Assembly (NCBI GenBank): GCA_964573105.1
Contig: CAZNIS010000013.1
Location: 37,258-101,257, forward strand
Reading direction: 5' to 3'
Length of the DNA: 64,000 nt
From: CAKZSB01 sp964573105
Lineage (GTDB): Bacteria > Pseudomonadota > Gammaproteobacteria > Granulosicoccales > Granulosicoccaceae
Shown here: piece after piece, positions 8,022 through 18,018 of the stretch
Layout: every line of letters begins with the position of its first letter
How positions within the stretch are numbered: the stretch's first letter is position 1
Program-made: the position numbers and the translations under genes
The notes under the pieces: generated by a model
Databases searched by the model: none
The model's input: the letters and a program-made list of their open reading frames with translations, nothing else
Told to the model about the DNA's origin: nothing

Positions 8022-11000
8022 CTATTGTGACGGGAACAAAAGCGTGGGGGCGCTGGCACCCGGATCCGGGTAGGCGCGCCACCAGGCGGCATCCCATGTG
8101 CCCAGTGAATCGTCCTGCGTCAGTTGGTTGTAGTTGGCGCCATTGTAGTGATAAGCCAGATTGCCGATCAGTGACTCTGCATTGGCTGTGTTCAGGTCAC
8201 AAAGCGCGGGAGCGCTGCACTGGCCGGGTGAATTCGATGTTACGCGTGCACGTGAGAGCTGAATTTCCCGATCAAATGGATTGCCCGCCATTGTCCACGC
8301 GACGCTGCCAGCTTTGGTGCTGAGCGCCCGGGAAAAGCAGCCTTCGCGTGTGACGCAGCCCGGCGTGTCGATAATGGTTGCAGCGGTCGAGCCGGACGGC
8401 ATATCGAGCATGGCAACCGAGCTGCCGTTGTTGACGATCCAGTATCCTTTGCCCGTTTGCACTTCGCTGTTTTCGCTGAGCAAGGTGTAGCCTGCGCTGG
8501 CGTCGTATTCGTACATATTCCAGGTGGTTCCGTACACGCCTTCGATGTCATCGCCGAAAACGTCTCGTACTTTATTCTGATTGGCTGGTGGCTGGCACGG
8601 AATTGATATCATATGCCACCGATTACGGGGTAGCAGATAGCCCTCTGCAGCACAGCCTTTCTCAAAATTTCCGTACAGGCCAACAGTGTTGTTCTGATTA
8701 AAGGTTGCCACTTGGGTCAGCACAGCCGTTTCGGCAATGTCACTCTGCTGGTTGAATGCCTGTGGTGCGACCACGCCATCGAAAAAGCTGTCGAAACGTC
8801 TTACGACCTCGGGCATTACCATTTGCGCCAATTGCTTCGCGACGCCTTGTTCACAAGAGGAAGTGGCCGTGATGCCATTGAGAAAACAGCCATGCAGGGT
8901 AGATTCGTAGGCGAGCGCGGTGACGTAATACTCATTGATGCTGATATCAACTACTTGTGCAAGCGATGGTTGCAGTGAGGTTGTCATCTGTTCGTCGACC
9001 AGCGAAAAGTAGCCACGCATCACGGTGGCACTCCCGATCTTGATGGTGAATTGCAATTGAGGTACTTGAGCTGTGAGCGTAGTGGTTGCAGGTGTATTGT
9101 CTGGTTGCATCCAGACAAAGGGTTTCAGATCGGTTGGCATTATATTGATGCTGACACTGTCGTTGCCGTAGTGCGTGAACCCCTGAGCAAGATTGGCCAG
9201 ATCGCTGGCTGTCAATGGCGTGACTCTGTCGGTTGCAAGTTTGGAGACCGGTGCTAACAAAGAGAGTTGTTCATAGGTTGGAATAAACGAGAAGGTGAAT
9301 GTGTCTCTGAATCGTGCTTCTACATGCTGATTCAATAAATTGGTGGTGATCAATGCTGACGCGTCAAAGCCCGCGTTCGTACCCGGCACCGTTGCATCCG
9401 GGCTAAATACGGGCCTGCCGCTGGAACCACCAGTCGGTGAAGTAAACCAACCGGTGATGTCAGTGCTGTTGGCGTCGGTTAGACGTGAGTGATAGTCACA
9501 TGCCAGGCCGGCATTTGCCACTTCGCTGCAGGAATTAAACGGTTGTTCAAGGGCAATATCGTCGGGTTCGATATCAGTGGTTCCGGTTTCCAGTGGCTGC
9601 AGCAGATCATCGATAGTTTCCGTATATTCGAAATCCTGATTGTCACCGATCCATGCATGATTGATATCGCTGTGCAGTACATCCAGTGCGTCGTCCATTA
9701 ATGGAATGATCTGATCGCGAATGTTGGTGGAAAACCCCAGGTCGTTTTTCCAGTAGGTTTCTCCACAGGCTTCGAAGGCTGTGACGTAGTCTATGCCGGA
9801 GAAACCCAGCGAGCCGGCACCGGTGTCTGCAGCGTTTTGTTTTTCCAGATTGCCGGTATCGGGTTCAAGCAGGGTGATGTACGAATCGGCGCCGCTATCC
9901 GGGTAGTCGATGGGGGAGCAGTCGGTGCAGGTTCTATCGATGTTCAATTCGAGATTGTCGCAGGTTCTCCATTCTTCTAGCACATCAATATCATCCATCT
10001 CAGTTGGGCTGAGTGGCTTGGCGGGCCGTAACGGGGGCGATCCGAGGCATATCCCGGGCGCCAGCCGCCACTGTATTTCTACATCCTCGAAATCGAGATC
10101 GAACAAGGCTTTTTGGCCTGTGAGGGTCACTTGTGAGCGAATACCGGGCTGGGCGAGGCCGGCGTATTCAATTTCAATATTTTGCACATCATCGACTGTA
10201 TGCTCGGTCAGGGTTGCGCTCAAGGTATCGACGCAGACTCGGTAGTGGTCGGGATTATCGTAGCTGCTCTTGCGAACGCACATGGTCTGCAGCGCGATGC
10301 ACGCCGCGTTGGTTGCTTGCGGGTTTTTATCGCAGGCCTTCTTGTTGGGAACGTAAAGCGTTTCGTACTGGAATTTCGCCTCGTCAACGGCGTCGGTAAA
10401 AGCCCTTGTTTGCTGAAATTCCTCTGGTGCATCGGTGAGTCGAATGCACAGCCGTGGAGATGCGTCGGCGCTGACAGGGACTGACAATGAAGCCAGATGC
10501 GACAGGTAGTCGTCGATGGTTGATCGTATTGCCGGTGTTGATTGTCCGTGGCTCTCTCCCAACGCCTGCAGTCCTGACGGTGTCAACTGCATGCCCATTG
10601 AACTGGTGGCTACAGCGGTGCCGGCATCATAGCCAAATCCGTATGCGCGACCATCGATAATCGTGTCCATGGCTCGATCGACGAATCCGCTGCCAGTGGC
10701 GGGAGCGACCGTATACAACTCCGCAACTACCGGGCGAAAACGCCTGTTGTCGCTGACGTAGTGCTCGAGAAAAGGATAGTCACTTGGCCAGGTGTTACCG
10801 TTTCCCGCGGGCGGATAGTTGGGGCCAAGGCTGAGCGTGTCAGTCCAGTAGTGGAGGTTGTTGGCGGCGTCGTAGCCGCCGTAGGCTGCTAAGCGGTTCT
10901 GGATGAAAACCATAAAGTCATTATGGTCGCCGCCATCCAGAAAAGCGTAGGCGCTGACGAGAATAGTCTCATCGGCAGGATCGTATGTAGGAGTCGATTC

Positions 11001-11153
11001 GTTGACCAAACTCCTCAGCGAGAGGCTGATCGCTTCGTTGCCGGTCAGTGCGGCATTGGCTGGCAGGGCAATCAGCCAGCCAATTACTAAAAGCGAGAAC
11101 GACAGGCCGATATTTCGGGGCGTTTCTCTTCGTGAGGGTATTTTCATTTCCAA
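8022..11153 (-). CDS. Large secreted protein of unknown function with paralogous C-terminal domain
   Basis: 1043 residues. The N-terminus MEMKIPSRRETPRN is followed by a hydrophobic stretch ending LPANA, a clear Sec signal peptide. The bulk is beta-rich with scattered paired cysteines (ACDKN, NAACIALQTMC, CTDCS), consistent with disulfides outside the cytoplasm. I do not recognise the main body. The last ~210 residues (RWHMISIPCQPPAN, GKGYWIVNNGS, WTMAGNPFD, CSAPALCDL, YHYNGANYNQL) match the order of motifs in the large protein at 15059-17962, so they share a domain. Those motifs recall repeated WxLxGNP beta modules of surface proteins. Monocistronic and convergent with the sulfatase gene. 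Probably exported or surface-bound. Confidence 0.7.
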   Translation of the reverse strand: MEMKIPSRRETPRNIGLSFSLLVIGWLIALPANAALTGNEAISLSLRSLVNESTPTYDPADETILVSAYAFLDGGDHNDFMVFIQNRLAAYGGYDAANNLHYWTDTLSLGPNYPPAGNGNTWPSDYPFLEHYVSDNRRFRPVVAELYTVAPATGSGFVDRAMDTIIDGRAYGFGYDAGTAVATSSMGMQLTPSGLQALGESHGQSTPAIRSTIDDYLSHLASLSVPVSADASPRLCIRLTDAPEEFQQTRAFTDAVDEAKFQYETLYVPNKKACDKNPQATNAACIALQTMCVRKSSYDNPDHYRVCVDTLSATLTEHTVDDVQNIEIEYAGLAQPGIRSQVTLTGQKALFDLDFEDVEIQWRLAPGICLGSPPLRPAKPLSPTEMDDIDVLEEWRTCDNLELNIDRTCTDCSPIDYPDSGADSYITLLEPDTGNLEKQNAADTGAGSLGFSGIDYVTAFEACGETYWKNDLGFSTNIRDQIIPLMDDALDVLHSDINHAWIGDNQDFEYTETIDDLLQPLETGTTDIEPDDIALEQPFNSCSEVANAGLACDYHSRLTDANSTDITGWFTSPTGGSSGRPVFSPDATVPGTNAGFDASALITTNLLNQHVEARFRDTFTFSFIPTYEQLSLLAPVSKLATDRVTPLTASDLANLAQGFTHYGNDSVSINIMPTDLKPFVWMQPDNTPATTTLTAQVPQLQFTIKIGSATVMRGYFSLVDEQMTTSLQPSLAQVVDISINEYYVTALAYESTLHGCFLNGITATSSCEQGVAKQLAQMVMPEVVRRFDSFFDGVVAPQAFNQQSDIAETAVLTQVATFNQNNTVGLYGNFEKGCAAEGYLLPRNRWHMISIPCQPPANQNKVRDVFGDDIEGVYGTTWNMYEYDASAGYTLLSENSEVQTGKGYWIVNNGSSVAMLDMPSGSTAATIIDTPGCVTREGCFSRALSTKAGSVAWTMAGNPFDREIQLSRARVTSNSPGQCSAPALCDLNTANAESLIGNLAYHYNGANYNQLTQDDSLGTWDAAWWRAYPDPGASAPTLLFPSQ

Positions 11154-11696
11154 CTCCCTGGTCGTCCCGGTTCAGCTGTGCTTTCAGCGTGTTGCGAATT
11201 GCTCACTGGCACAGTTGGAGCATGCTCCATACGCGTTATTGCTGCTGGGTAAAATTACCAGCCCTCACGGCTGGTATCGCGCATCCGGGCAGTAGTCACC
11301 CTGTTATTTGTTCGATCCGGGGCGTCTACAAACTCTGTACGTTAGTGCACCAGCAGTGTAATGGCTATCCCCATTTCCCGTGATAATTAACGGCAACGAA
11401 GTCGACTGGTTCCCGCTATCGGTCAATTTGTCGATTAGGGTTCTTTCGGTGTTGTTTGTGCAGCCAGCGTGCAGTTTTGACCAATGGGGCCAGGATCCGG
11501 TTCAACGGTTTGGCTCAGGCACGATCAGTCCGTCATTTCAAAACCTGTGCTCTTGTGGGCAATACTTGCGATTGCCCGCTGCTGGTTACTGACGTATGCG
11601 GTTTTGATAGGCGCTATCGCGCTGCGGATAGTGTGTATGTCGGAACCGCAGTGAGAACCGTTGCACCGCCCCAACGTAGCCTGAATCTAAAAATAA
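11154..11696. other. 543-bp intergenic region, no credible gene
   Basis: It lies upstream of the large secreted protein and downstream of the FAD oxidase gene, both on the minus strand. Small open frames here lack ribosome sites and family features. The one clear structure is the hairpin at 11256-11276. Confidence 0.55.
11256..11276 (-). terminator. Perfect 8-bp hairpin, possible terminator
   Basis: TACCAGCC (11256-11263), loop CTCAC, GGCTGGTA (11269-11276). Read on the minus strand the stem is followed by ATTTT, so it could end transcripts arriving from the FAD oxidase operon. It is ~420 bp past that stop, so it could also be a leader hairpin for the secreted-protein gene. Confidence 0.4.
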
Positions 11697-13004
11697 TCAA
11701 CCGATCACCGAGAAACTCGATTCCATGTTGATCTCTCGTTTGCGCGAGTAGAAACCGGTATCGATTGTGTGACCGATATACGGCAGTTCGAACTGCAGTG
11801 GCGTTGCGTCGTGGTTGTTACCAGACTCGCAATAGTCGATCAGTTCGGCCATCAGCTTGCCTGCGATCGGCGCATTCTTGTACTGGTTGCCGCTGGTACC
11901 GCAGGCCATGTAGAAGCCGGGCAGTGATGATCGATCGTAGATTGGTATCCAGTCGGTGGAGGCGTCGTATAGATCGACAATGCCACGCGTTTGCTGCGGT
12001 ATGCCCAGTGACGGCACACGTTGCCCATAGCGCAACGCCTGAGTGGTCCACTGTTCGGTGAAGTCCGGGTTGTAGTCGGTGTCGTCATCGACCCACTGGT
12101 GCGGATCGCACTCGGGATCTTCGCTGCCAATCAATATGTGATTGCCGTGCTCGGGGCGACAGTACAGCGAGATATCGCTGTCGGACACCATCATGCCGTC
12201 CTTTTCAAAATCGTAGCCCTCCGGCGCCGGCACGTGGACGACTTCCTGACGCAGTGCGCGGGTGCTGATCGTCATGTCGTCCAGCACATCGGCCATTGCG
12301 TTGATTTTTGATGAGGCGGGGCCTGCGACATTGACGACGATGGGCGCGTGGATTTCCTCACCGCTGGACAGGCGTACTCCGGCTGTTTTGCCGCCGCTTG
12401 TCAGGATCTCTGTCACTTCGGTGCCAAGGTAAAACTCCGCGCCGTTGGCACGTGCGGCGTCCGCCAGGTTCTGTGCCGATAGTGCCGGGTCGGTGACATA
12501 GCCACCATTTGGCCAGTAGACACCGCCACTCACGGTGCCACCGTTGGGCTGGCCGAATTTCGGGTCGTCGCGGCTGCGTGGTGGGGCGAAACTCTCGAGG
12601 TTATAGATCGGCATGCGCTCGGTGATGGTTTGCGCTGTCCAATCCTCAAACGGGCAATTCAGCTGCGCGCTGTATTTCATGTGGTTGACCAGATAGCCAT
12701 TGTCCTCGCTTTTCATCACCAGGCAGCCAGTTTGGACAAATCGGGATAAGGGGGTCTCGCCACTGGCACCGAGGTATTCCTGCCAGTCGCGCCAGTAGTG
12801 ATAGCCCTCCCACGCGAAGGCAGTGCCATCGAAGGTGGAGTAGTGCATGCGAATGCAGGCGCAGGAGCCGGCAGTGGAGCCGTGCCCCGCCTGGGTGTGG
12901 CGATCGACGGTAATTGTTTTTTTACCACGCTTGGCCATTTCGAAGGCGATTGCCGAGCCGATCACGCCGGCCCCGATAATGATCGCGTCTGCAGTCCTCG
13001 TCAT
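11697..13004 (-). CDS. FAD-dependent amino-acid/sarcosine oxidoreductase (DAO family)
   Basis: 435 residues. The N-terminal dinucleotide-binding motif is IIIGAGVIGSAIAFEMAKRG, followed by the acidic ribose-binding end of strand 2 (TVDRH) and the GSTAGSCACIRMHYS region. This is the DadA/sarcosine-oxidase-type D-amino-acid oxidase fold. The C-terminal GFYMACGTSGNQYKNAPIAGK is the second FAD-contacting loop. The ATG at 13004 has an AGGA ribosome site; the frame upstream is arginine-rich shadow of the GST gene. It is the second gene of a two-gene unit with the GST (58 bp apart). Substrate probably a small amine or amino acid, not determinable here. Confidence 0.82.
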   Translation of the reverse strand: MTRTADAIIIGAGVIGSAIAFEMAKRGKKTITVDRHTQAGHGSTAGSCACIRMHYSTFDGTAFAWEGYHYWRDWQEYLGASGETPLSRFVQTGCLVMKSEDNGYLVNHMKYSAQLNCPFEDWTAQTITERMPIYNLESFAPPRSRDDPKFGQPNGGTVSGGVYWPNGGYVTDPALSAQNLADAARANGAEFYLGTEVTEILTSGGKTAGVRLSSGEEIHAPIVVNVAGPASSKINAMADVLDDMTISTRALRQEVVHVPAPEGYDFEKDGMMVSDSDISLYCRPEHGNHILIGSEDPECDPHQWVDDDTDYNPDFTEQWTTQALRYGQRVPSLGIPQQTRGIVDLYDASTDWIPIYDRSSLPGFYMACGTSGNQYKNAPIAGKLMAELIDYCESGNNHDATPLQFELPYIGHTIDTGFYSRKREINMESSFSVIG

Positions 13005-13062
13005 GGGTAATCCTGCCTGGGTTGATGTGTGTCGATGGTTTGTGAGTATGCGAGGGCGAAGA

Positions 13063-13680
13063 TCAGGATCGTGATGCGTAGTAGGCCTTGACGATCTCGT
13101 GCTCGCTGACCCGCTGCATGTGCTCGGCGAGTGACGGCACCAGGTTGCTGGCAAAGTCAGCCGGAATATGATCCATATTGCCCGAGGTCAGGCTTTTCAT
13201 CTGAACAAACATTTTCAGATCCGCAATCGTCAGCCGCTGGTCGGCGAAGTACTGGCCACCGCCGCGTGCGAGCAATTCGCCAAGCCCCTGCAGAAACACC
13301 GTCAGCCGCCCGCTCATCAGGGTTTCACGGGCTTGTTTTAGCGCGTCGCCCTCCAGGCCGAATGTCTGCACCACATAGTGGCTGATATCCTCGAGTGCGC
13401 CGACGACTTCATCGCAGTAGAGCGCCTGCAATGCATCTTCCGGGTAGAGCCCGGCCATTTTGCCGACATAGCGACCGAGTGCGTTGGATTGGCAAAATGA
13501 GTTGCCATCGATCTCCAGCGTGGGCACCGCGTTAAAGCGCAGCCCCTGCCGGTTGGCACCAAACTCCTGGAAGCTCCAGCGCACATCCTCGAATTCGATC
13601 CCGGCTGCATGCAGCGCGATTCGAATCGGCTCGCCGCGGCCGCCATCAAAATCGAAATAGGTGAGTTTGTATTCGGGCAT
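13063..13680 (-). CDS. Glutathione S-transferase, sigma-like
   Basis: 205 residues. The N-terminal thioredoxin-fold half starts YKLTYFDFDGGRGEPIRIALH with the tyrosine and RGEPIR motif typical of sigma/alpha-type transferases. VPTLEIDG supplies the cis-proline and CQSNALGRYVG the glutathione gamma-glutamyl contact. The helical C-terminal half contains LTIADLKMF, the conserved N-capping box. Bacterial members with this metazoan-like sequence are uncommon but known in marine proteobacteria. It precedes the FAD oxidase gene in the same direction and is divergent from the ureohydrolase gene. Probable cytoplasmic conjugation or isomerisation role. Confidence 0.85.
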   Translation of the reverse strand: MPEYKLTYFDFDGGRGEPIRIALHAAGIEFEDVRWSFQEFGANRQGLRFNAVPTLEIDGNSFCQSNALGRYVGKMAGLYPEDALQALYCDEVVGALEDISHYVVQTFGLEGDALKQARETLMSGRLTVFLQGLGELLARGGGQYFADQRLTIADLKMFVQMKSLTSGNMDHIPADFASNLVPSLAEHMQRVSEHEIVKAYYASRS

Positions 13681-13901
13681 GGGTATTCTCCAGGTGGGCT
13701 ATGCTGGGGCCGGGGCTATGGGGTTGGTTCACGGCTCCCGGAACCGCTCTGATCGTGGGCAGACGATACCACAGCGGGCTGTCTGTGTTGGTGCCGGATT
13801 GGTGTTGCCGGGCGGGGCAAGACAACCCGCGGCAAATCCTTGCCACCTCGCGCGCAGTACAGGTACTGTGCTGGTTCCGTGGGATCATTGACAGGCAAAA
13901 C

Positions 13902-14945
13902 ATGTCCAATTCCAAATTAGAACACCTGCGCGAACTGGCGGCGAAAACCGATCTCAACGATCGAAAATTGCAGGCCTTTCTGGATGGCGGTGGTGCGCAC
14001 GGCGGTGATAAACGCGAACGCGTCGCGCCCTATGCGGGCATTTGTTCGTTTTTGCGTGCCCCGCTGCAGGAGGATGACTTTAGCGGGCTGGATCTCGCGC
14101 TGCTTGGTGTGCCGTTTGATCTGGCGGTGACCAACCGGCCGGGTACGCGATTTGGGCCGCAGCAGGTGCGCGAGATGTCGGTGATGGCAGCCGGCCCGAA
14201 GCATCACGTCAGCGGTACCATACCGGCCGCGCTGATCCGCTACGCCGATTGTGGTGATGTGCCGATCGCCAGCACTTATAACCTCGATCAGGCCACTCAG
14301 GAAATTGAGGATTATTATCACACCGTGATCGATGCCGGCGTAGTGCCGCTATCCATCGGCGGCGATCACTCGATCAGTTATCCCATTCTCAAAGCGGTCG
14401 GCCGATCAGCGCCTGTCGGTATGATTCACATCGATGCACACGCCGACACCGGCGGTCCGTTTAACGGTTCACGCTTTCATCATGGTGGCCCCTTTCGCAA
14501 CGCGGCGCTGGCGGGCGTGCTCGATCCCGAGCGCACCGTGCAGATCGGCATCAGGGGCAGGGCAGAGCCACACTGGGATTTTTCCTACGACAGTGGCATG
14601 CGTGTCATTCATATTGAAGAGTTTCACGAGATGGGTTTGCCCGCCGTCATCGACGAGGCAAGACGTATCGTAGGTGATCAGCCGGTGTATCTGTCATTTG
14701 ATGTCGACAGCATCGACCCGGCGTTTACGCCTGGCACCGGCACGCCGGAAGTCGGTGGTTTCTTGCCTCGTGAAGTGCAGGCGCTGATTCGCGGACTGGA
14801 TGGCTTGAATTTTGTCGGCGGCGATGTGGTGGAGGTATCGCCACCGTATGATCAGACGGGCAATACGGCACTGGTTGCATCGACTATGCTTTGGGAAATT
14901 CTCTGTGTGATGGCAGAGTCAATGGCAAAAAGAGCCTCGCCGTGA
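13902..14945 (+). CDS. Agmatinase/guanidino-acid ureohydrolase family protein
   Basis: 347 residues of the arginase-agmatinase family. All binuclear manganese ligands are visible: H156 in GGDHS, D178-A-H180-A-D182 in HIDAHADT, and D267xD269 in SFDVDSIDPAFTPGTG. The length and the ~60-residue N-terminal extension fit proteobacterial agmatinase, guanidinobutyrase or guanidinopropionase, and these cannot be separated by eye. The ATG at 13902 was chosen because the frame upstream overlaps low-quality sequence of the divergent promoter region. Product would be urea plus an amine. A neighbouring FAD amine oxidase could act in the same catabolic flow (inference). Confidence 0.85.
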   Translation: MSNSKLEHLRELAAKTDLNDRKLQAFLDGGGAHGGDKRERVAPYAGICSFLRAPLQEDDFSGLDLALLGVPFDLAVTNRPGTRFGPQQVREMSVMAAGPKHHVSGTIPAALIRYADCGDVPIASTYNLDQATQEIEDYYHTVIDAGVVPLSIGGDHSISYPILKAVGRSAPVGMIHIDAHADTGGPFNGSRFHHGGPFRNAALAGVLDPERTVQIGIRGRAEPHWDFSYDSGMRVIHIEEFHEMGLPAVIDEARRIVGDQPVYLSFDVDSIDPAFTPGTGTPEVGGFLPREVQALIRGLDGLNFVGGDVVEVSPPYDQTGNTALVASTMLWEILCVMAESMAKRASP

Positions 14946-15058
14946 ACGGTTTGAAACGGATAGGGTGATAACAAGCCGAAACTGCAAGCCTTGCTATTTT
15001 TTACCGCCGCGTCGTCTGGTTTGCCTTCGGTGAACCGGGCAAGGCCGGGAAGTTTTGC

Positions 15059-17962
15059 CTATTGCTGTGTGCAGTAGAGGTGATATTCAGATTGGCATAG
15101 CTGTGTTGAGTTAACCCCGTGTTCCCAATTTACTGGATTAGACGCCACGCCAATGGCGCCGCTGCCGGGGCCGTTTGACGTCCAGTCATTGCAGGTGTGC
15201 ATGGCGTCAAGATACACGCCCGCATTGTCGCTGGCACTCCAGGCAAATGGAAAGCCGTCGAGCCTTGCCACGGTAGCCGTAGTGGCCATGTCGGTGTCGT
15301 ATGCCTGGCCTGCCGTGCCGTTCAGGAAGTCACTAAATCCGTTGGCGAATAACGCGCCATCCGTTCGAATGTACGGCGTGTCAAGTTGACTGAAGGCGGT
15401 GGAGGGGCTGGTTGCCGTTGTCGACAGGTAGGCTTTGTAGGTGCCGGGCAGGCCCGCTTTCATCGCCTCGCTCTGGCATATCGTGTCGGCACCGGCAACG
15501 CCGCTGTTGAGGCCTGTTTGATCGTATGCGGCAAGATCGCCTTGATACGTACCATCGGTGATGAACATAAACTGGCTTGGGTATCGTTGCAGATAGACGA
15601 TCCATGGCTCGGCAAAAGGCGTGTCGCTGGTGATTTTGAGCCAATAGCCATCCCATGGCTTGATCACAGTCTGCTCGCCAGTCATCCCGGATAGCTGTCG
15701 GTAGGCGCCGGCAAAACTGTTGTAGGTATATATCCCGGTATCGATGTTCAGATCGCTGGCGGCCGAAGTCAATGAACACGGCGCATTCTCCGAACAAACG
15801 GAAGATCCGTTGGTGAGCTGAATATCGCTATAGTGAAAATTGCCATCCAGCGGATTGCCAAGCAGATTCCAGGTGGTCTGTGGCTCGACCACTTGTGCAT
15901 AACATGTTCCACTGTCACAAAACTGGGCTTCTGCCGTCGGTCTGCCCAGGCTGTTGGCCGGTAGCGTTAGCGTGACCGAGTCCAGGGTGATAAACCAGAA
16001 TCCCTGATCCGGAATGGGATCACCCGCGTTGATCTCGACATAGGCTGGCTGTTGTGACGTCGCGTCGTAGTAGTACGCAGCCCATCGTTCTTCGTCCAGC
16101 GGATGTTCGAAAAGATTGCTAATGGAGAATTCTGCGTTGGCGGGGGGCTGGCATGGCAGTCGCAACAGCTGCCACTTTTCGGCTGCGACATAACGGGTAA
16201 GCAGTTCAGGGCTACAGAATTCTTCGCTGTCTGTCACTGTGATTTCGATTCGAATCGTGACGAGATTTCCACTCGCGTCCATCGCGAGCACTTCGATTTC
16301 GTAGATGTTGTCATCGTTGGCGTCAGCGGGCATTTCGAAGTCGGGGTAGTCGTCGAATACGACTTCACTGGTGTCGGGTGTGATCATGAACAGATGGGTG
16401 TCTGCACCGCCGATGCCAGACAAGGTGTAACTGAAGATTGGTCGCAGCTCGATGGCGCCCAGTTGATTTTCAGTAACGGTCATTTGCAGGTCTGAACAAT
16501 TATTCTCTGTGCCGATTCGGCGTGAAAATATCTCGTCCTCCTCCTGTACCTGCCCACCCAGGTGATGGTCACTGGCAACAGCCACGAAAAAGCAGCCCGT
16601 CGAACCATCGATATAGGTCAGCCCGTGAGTTGGATCACCTGGCCCGAAGTTGCCGTTGTTGTCGGGGCCGAGATTGGTGACGCGAATGTCTCCGTCCACT
16701 TCCACCCCGTTGCCATCCAGTGACTGGCGATATAACTCCGGTTCACCATTGACACTGGCGTGCCAACTCACGAGATACTGCTCCTGCACGCTGTCGTAGG
16801 CCACATCCGGCTCAGAGGTAGAGGCGGTAGCGCTGATCTGAAAGTTGCTACCATCAAGACTGGTGCAGTCAGCATTGACGAGTTGTCCGAATACATTGGA
16901 TTGATTGTCGACTGCCGTATCGCCGGACCAGACCACCAGATACTGGTCAGTCACCGGATTGAACACCAGGTTTGCGACAGCAGAGTCAGAGTTGGAGTTC
17001 GGGCCGAGGTGCTGGCTCACGCTGATCCGAAAATCGTTGTCGCCAAACTCGGCACCGGTACTGGTCAGGCATTGCCCGTGAATTTCTCGATTGCTGTCGC
17101 CAAGTGTCGGAGTGTCAGCACCCCAGACGACCAGATAACGGTTGTGGTATTTGTCGTATGCGGCTTTGGGCGACTCAACGTCATATTGGGAATTGCCATT
17201 GGCGCCGGCTGTCTGGCTAATTTGAAAATCGCCGCTGCCGGTGAGTGTGCCGTCGGCGTTGACGATGCGGCCAAACACTTCGAATTCGCCGTTGGCAATG
17301 TCAGGGCTGTCGTCGTCATCGATATCGTCACACCGCCAGACCACCAGATACTGGTTGTCCATCGGGTTGTAAACGACATCCTGTGGTGTACCAAAAGGGG
17401 CGCTGACGTCGGCGCTGGCATCGCCTGGTTCGCCGCAGTCACTGATTGGAAATGCATCGCCAACCGGCGCGCCGGTTGCGGCGTTGACGCGTTGACCGTA
17501 AACCTCTGTTTCGCTTGAATTGCCGGCAGTCGGTTCGCCAACAAATGTCACCAGATATTCATTGTCATCGGAATTGTAGGCAACGGCAGGGCGGGTGGCA
17601 TCCTGGTCGGCAGCCAAGGCAGACGTATCCGGCACCTCTGCAATCAGCGCGTCGTTATCACCAATCGACAGACCGGTTTGAGCATCCAGTCGCTGGCCGT
17701 AGATTCGCCGAGGGTTTGTGGTATCCGCCCCTTCTGTCCCCTCCCAAAACACCATTAACTCTGCATCTCGAGTGTTGTGGCCGATAGCTGGATTGCTGGC
17801 GATGTGGGTGCTGGCTGTCCCCACGCCACCCATATCGCTGATCCGCAACACAGGGCCGTCGGCAATGGCCGACTGAGTGGCGAGTAGCGCAACGGGTAAC
17901 ACCCATGATGTAATCGCGCGACTGATCAGGGATGCGTGAGCGTGTGTATCCATTGCGTGCAT
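15059..17962 (-). CDS. Large secreted repeat protein ending in a DUF1554-like domain
   Basis: 967 residues from the ATG at 17962, which has AAGGA ten bases upstream; in-frame ATGs at 17995 and 17953 are alternatives. A signal peptide ends near QSAIADG. Residues ~50-480 hold repeated blades of the form YNxxxNxYLVxWxGD with intervening GxxxNADG, a beta-propeller-like array. A cadherin-like stretch (EIEVLAMDASGNLVTIRIEITVTD) follows. Then comes a ~200-residue domain shared with the 8022-11153 protein (WQLLRLPCQPPAN, WNLLGNPLDG). The last ~160 residues (FITDGTYQGDL, GADTICQSEAMKAGLPG, CNDWTSNG, CQSEYHLYC) look like the cysteine-containing DUF1554 lectin-like fold. It is last in the minus-strand collar cluster. 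Likely surface adhesin; role unknown. Confidence 0.75.
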   Translation of the reverse strand: MHAMDTHAHASLISRAITSWVLPVALLATQSAIADGPVLRISDMGGVGTASTHIASNPAIGHNTRDAELMVFWEGTEGADTTNPRRIYGQRLDAQTGLSIGDNDALIAEVPDTSALAADQDATRPAVAYNSDDNEYLVTFVGEPTAGNSSETEVYGQRVNAATGAPVGDAFPISDCGEPGDASADVSAPFGTPQDVVYNPMDNQYLVVWRCDDIDDDDSPDIANGEFEVFGRIVNADGTLTGSGDFQISQTAGANGNSQYDVESPKAAYDKYHNRYLVVWGADTPTLGDSNREIHGQCLTSTGAEFGDNDFRISVSQHLGPNSNSDSAVANLVFNPVTDQYLVVWSGDTAVDNQSNVFGQLVNADCTSLDGSNFQISATASTSEPDVAYDSVQEQYLVSWHASVNGEPELYRQSLDGNGVEVDGDIRVTNLGPDNNGNFGPGDPTHGLTYIDGSTGCFFVAVASDHHLGGQVQEEDEIFSRRIGTENNCSDLQMTVTENQLGAIELRPIFSYTLSGIGGADTHLFMITPDTSEVVFDDYPDFEMPADANDDNIYEIEVLAMDASGNLVTIRIEITVTDSEEFCSPELLTRYVAAEKWQLLRLPCQPPANAEFSISNLFEHPLDEERWAAYYYDATSQQPAYVEINAGDPIPDQGFWFITLDSVTLTLPANSLGRPTAEAQFCDSGTCYAQVVEPQTTWNLLGNPLDGNFHYSDIQLTNGSSVCSENAPCSLTSAASDLNIDTGIYTYNSFAGAYRQLSGMTGEQTVIKPWDGYWLKITSDTPFAEPWIVYLQRYPSQFMFITDGTYQGDLAAYDQTGLNSGVAGADTICQSEAMKAGLPGTYKAYLSTTATSPSTAFSQLDTPYIRTDGALFANGFSDFLNGTAGQAYDTDMATTATVARLDGFPFAWSASDNAGVYLDAMHTCNDWTSNGPGSGAIGVASNPVNWEHGVNSTQLCQSEYHLYCTQQ

Positions 17963-18018
17963 GCCTTTGTGTTCCTTCACTGTCTTCAGTTCCATTGAGC
18001 CCCCGGTCGCTTGTTCGG

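Noticed and set aside
16760..17518. 252-residue plus-strand open frame inside the large secreted protein
   Set aside because: It lies antisense to a repeat-bearing minus-strand gene with a signal peptide and family domains. It has no ribosome site or recognisable content.
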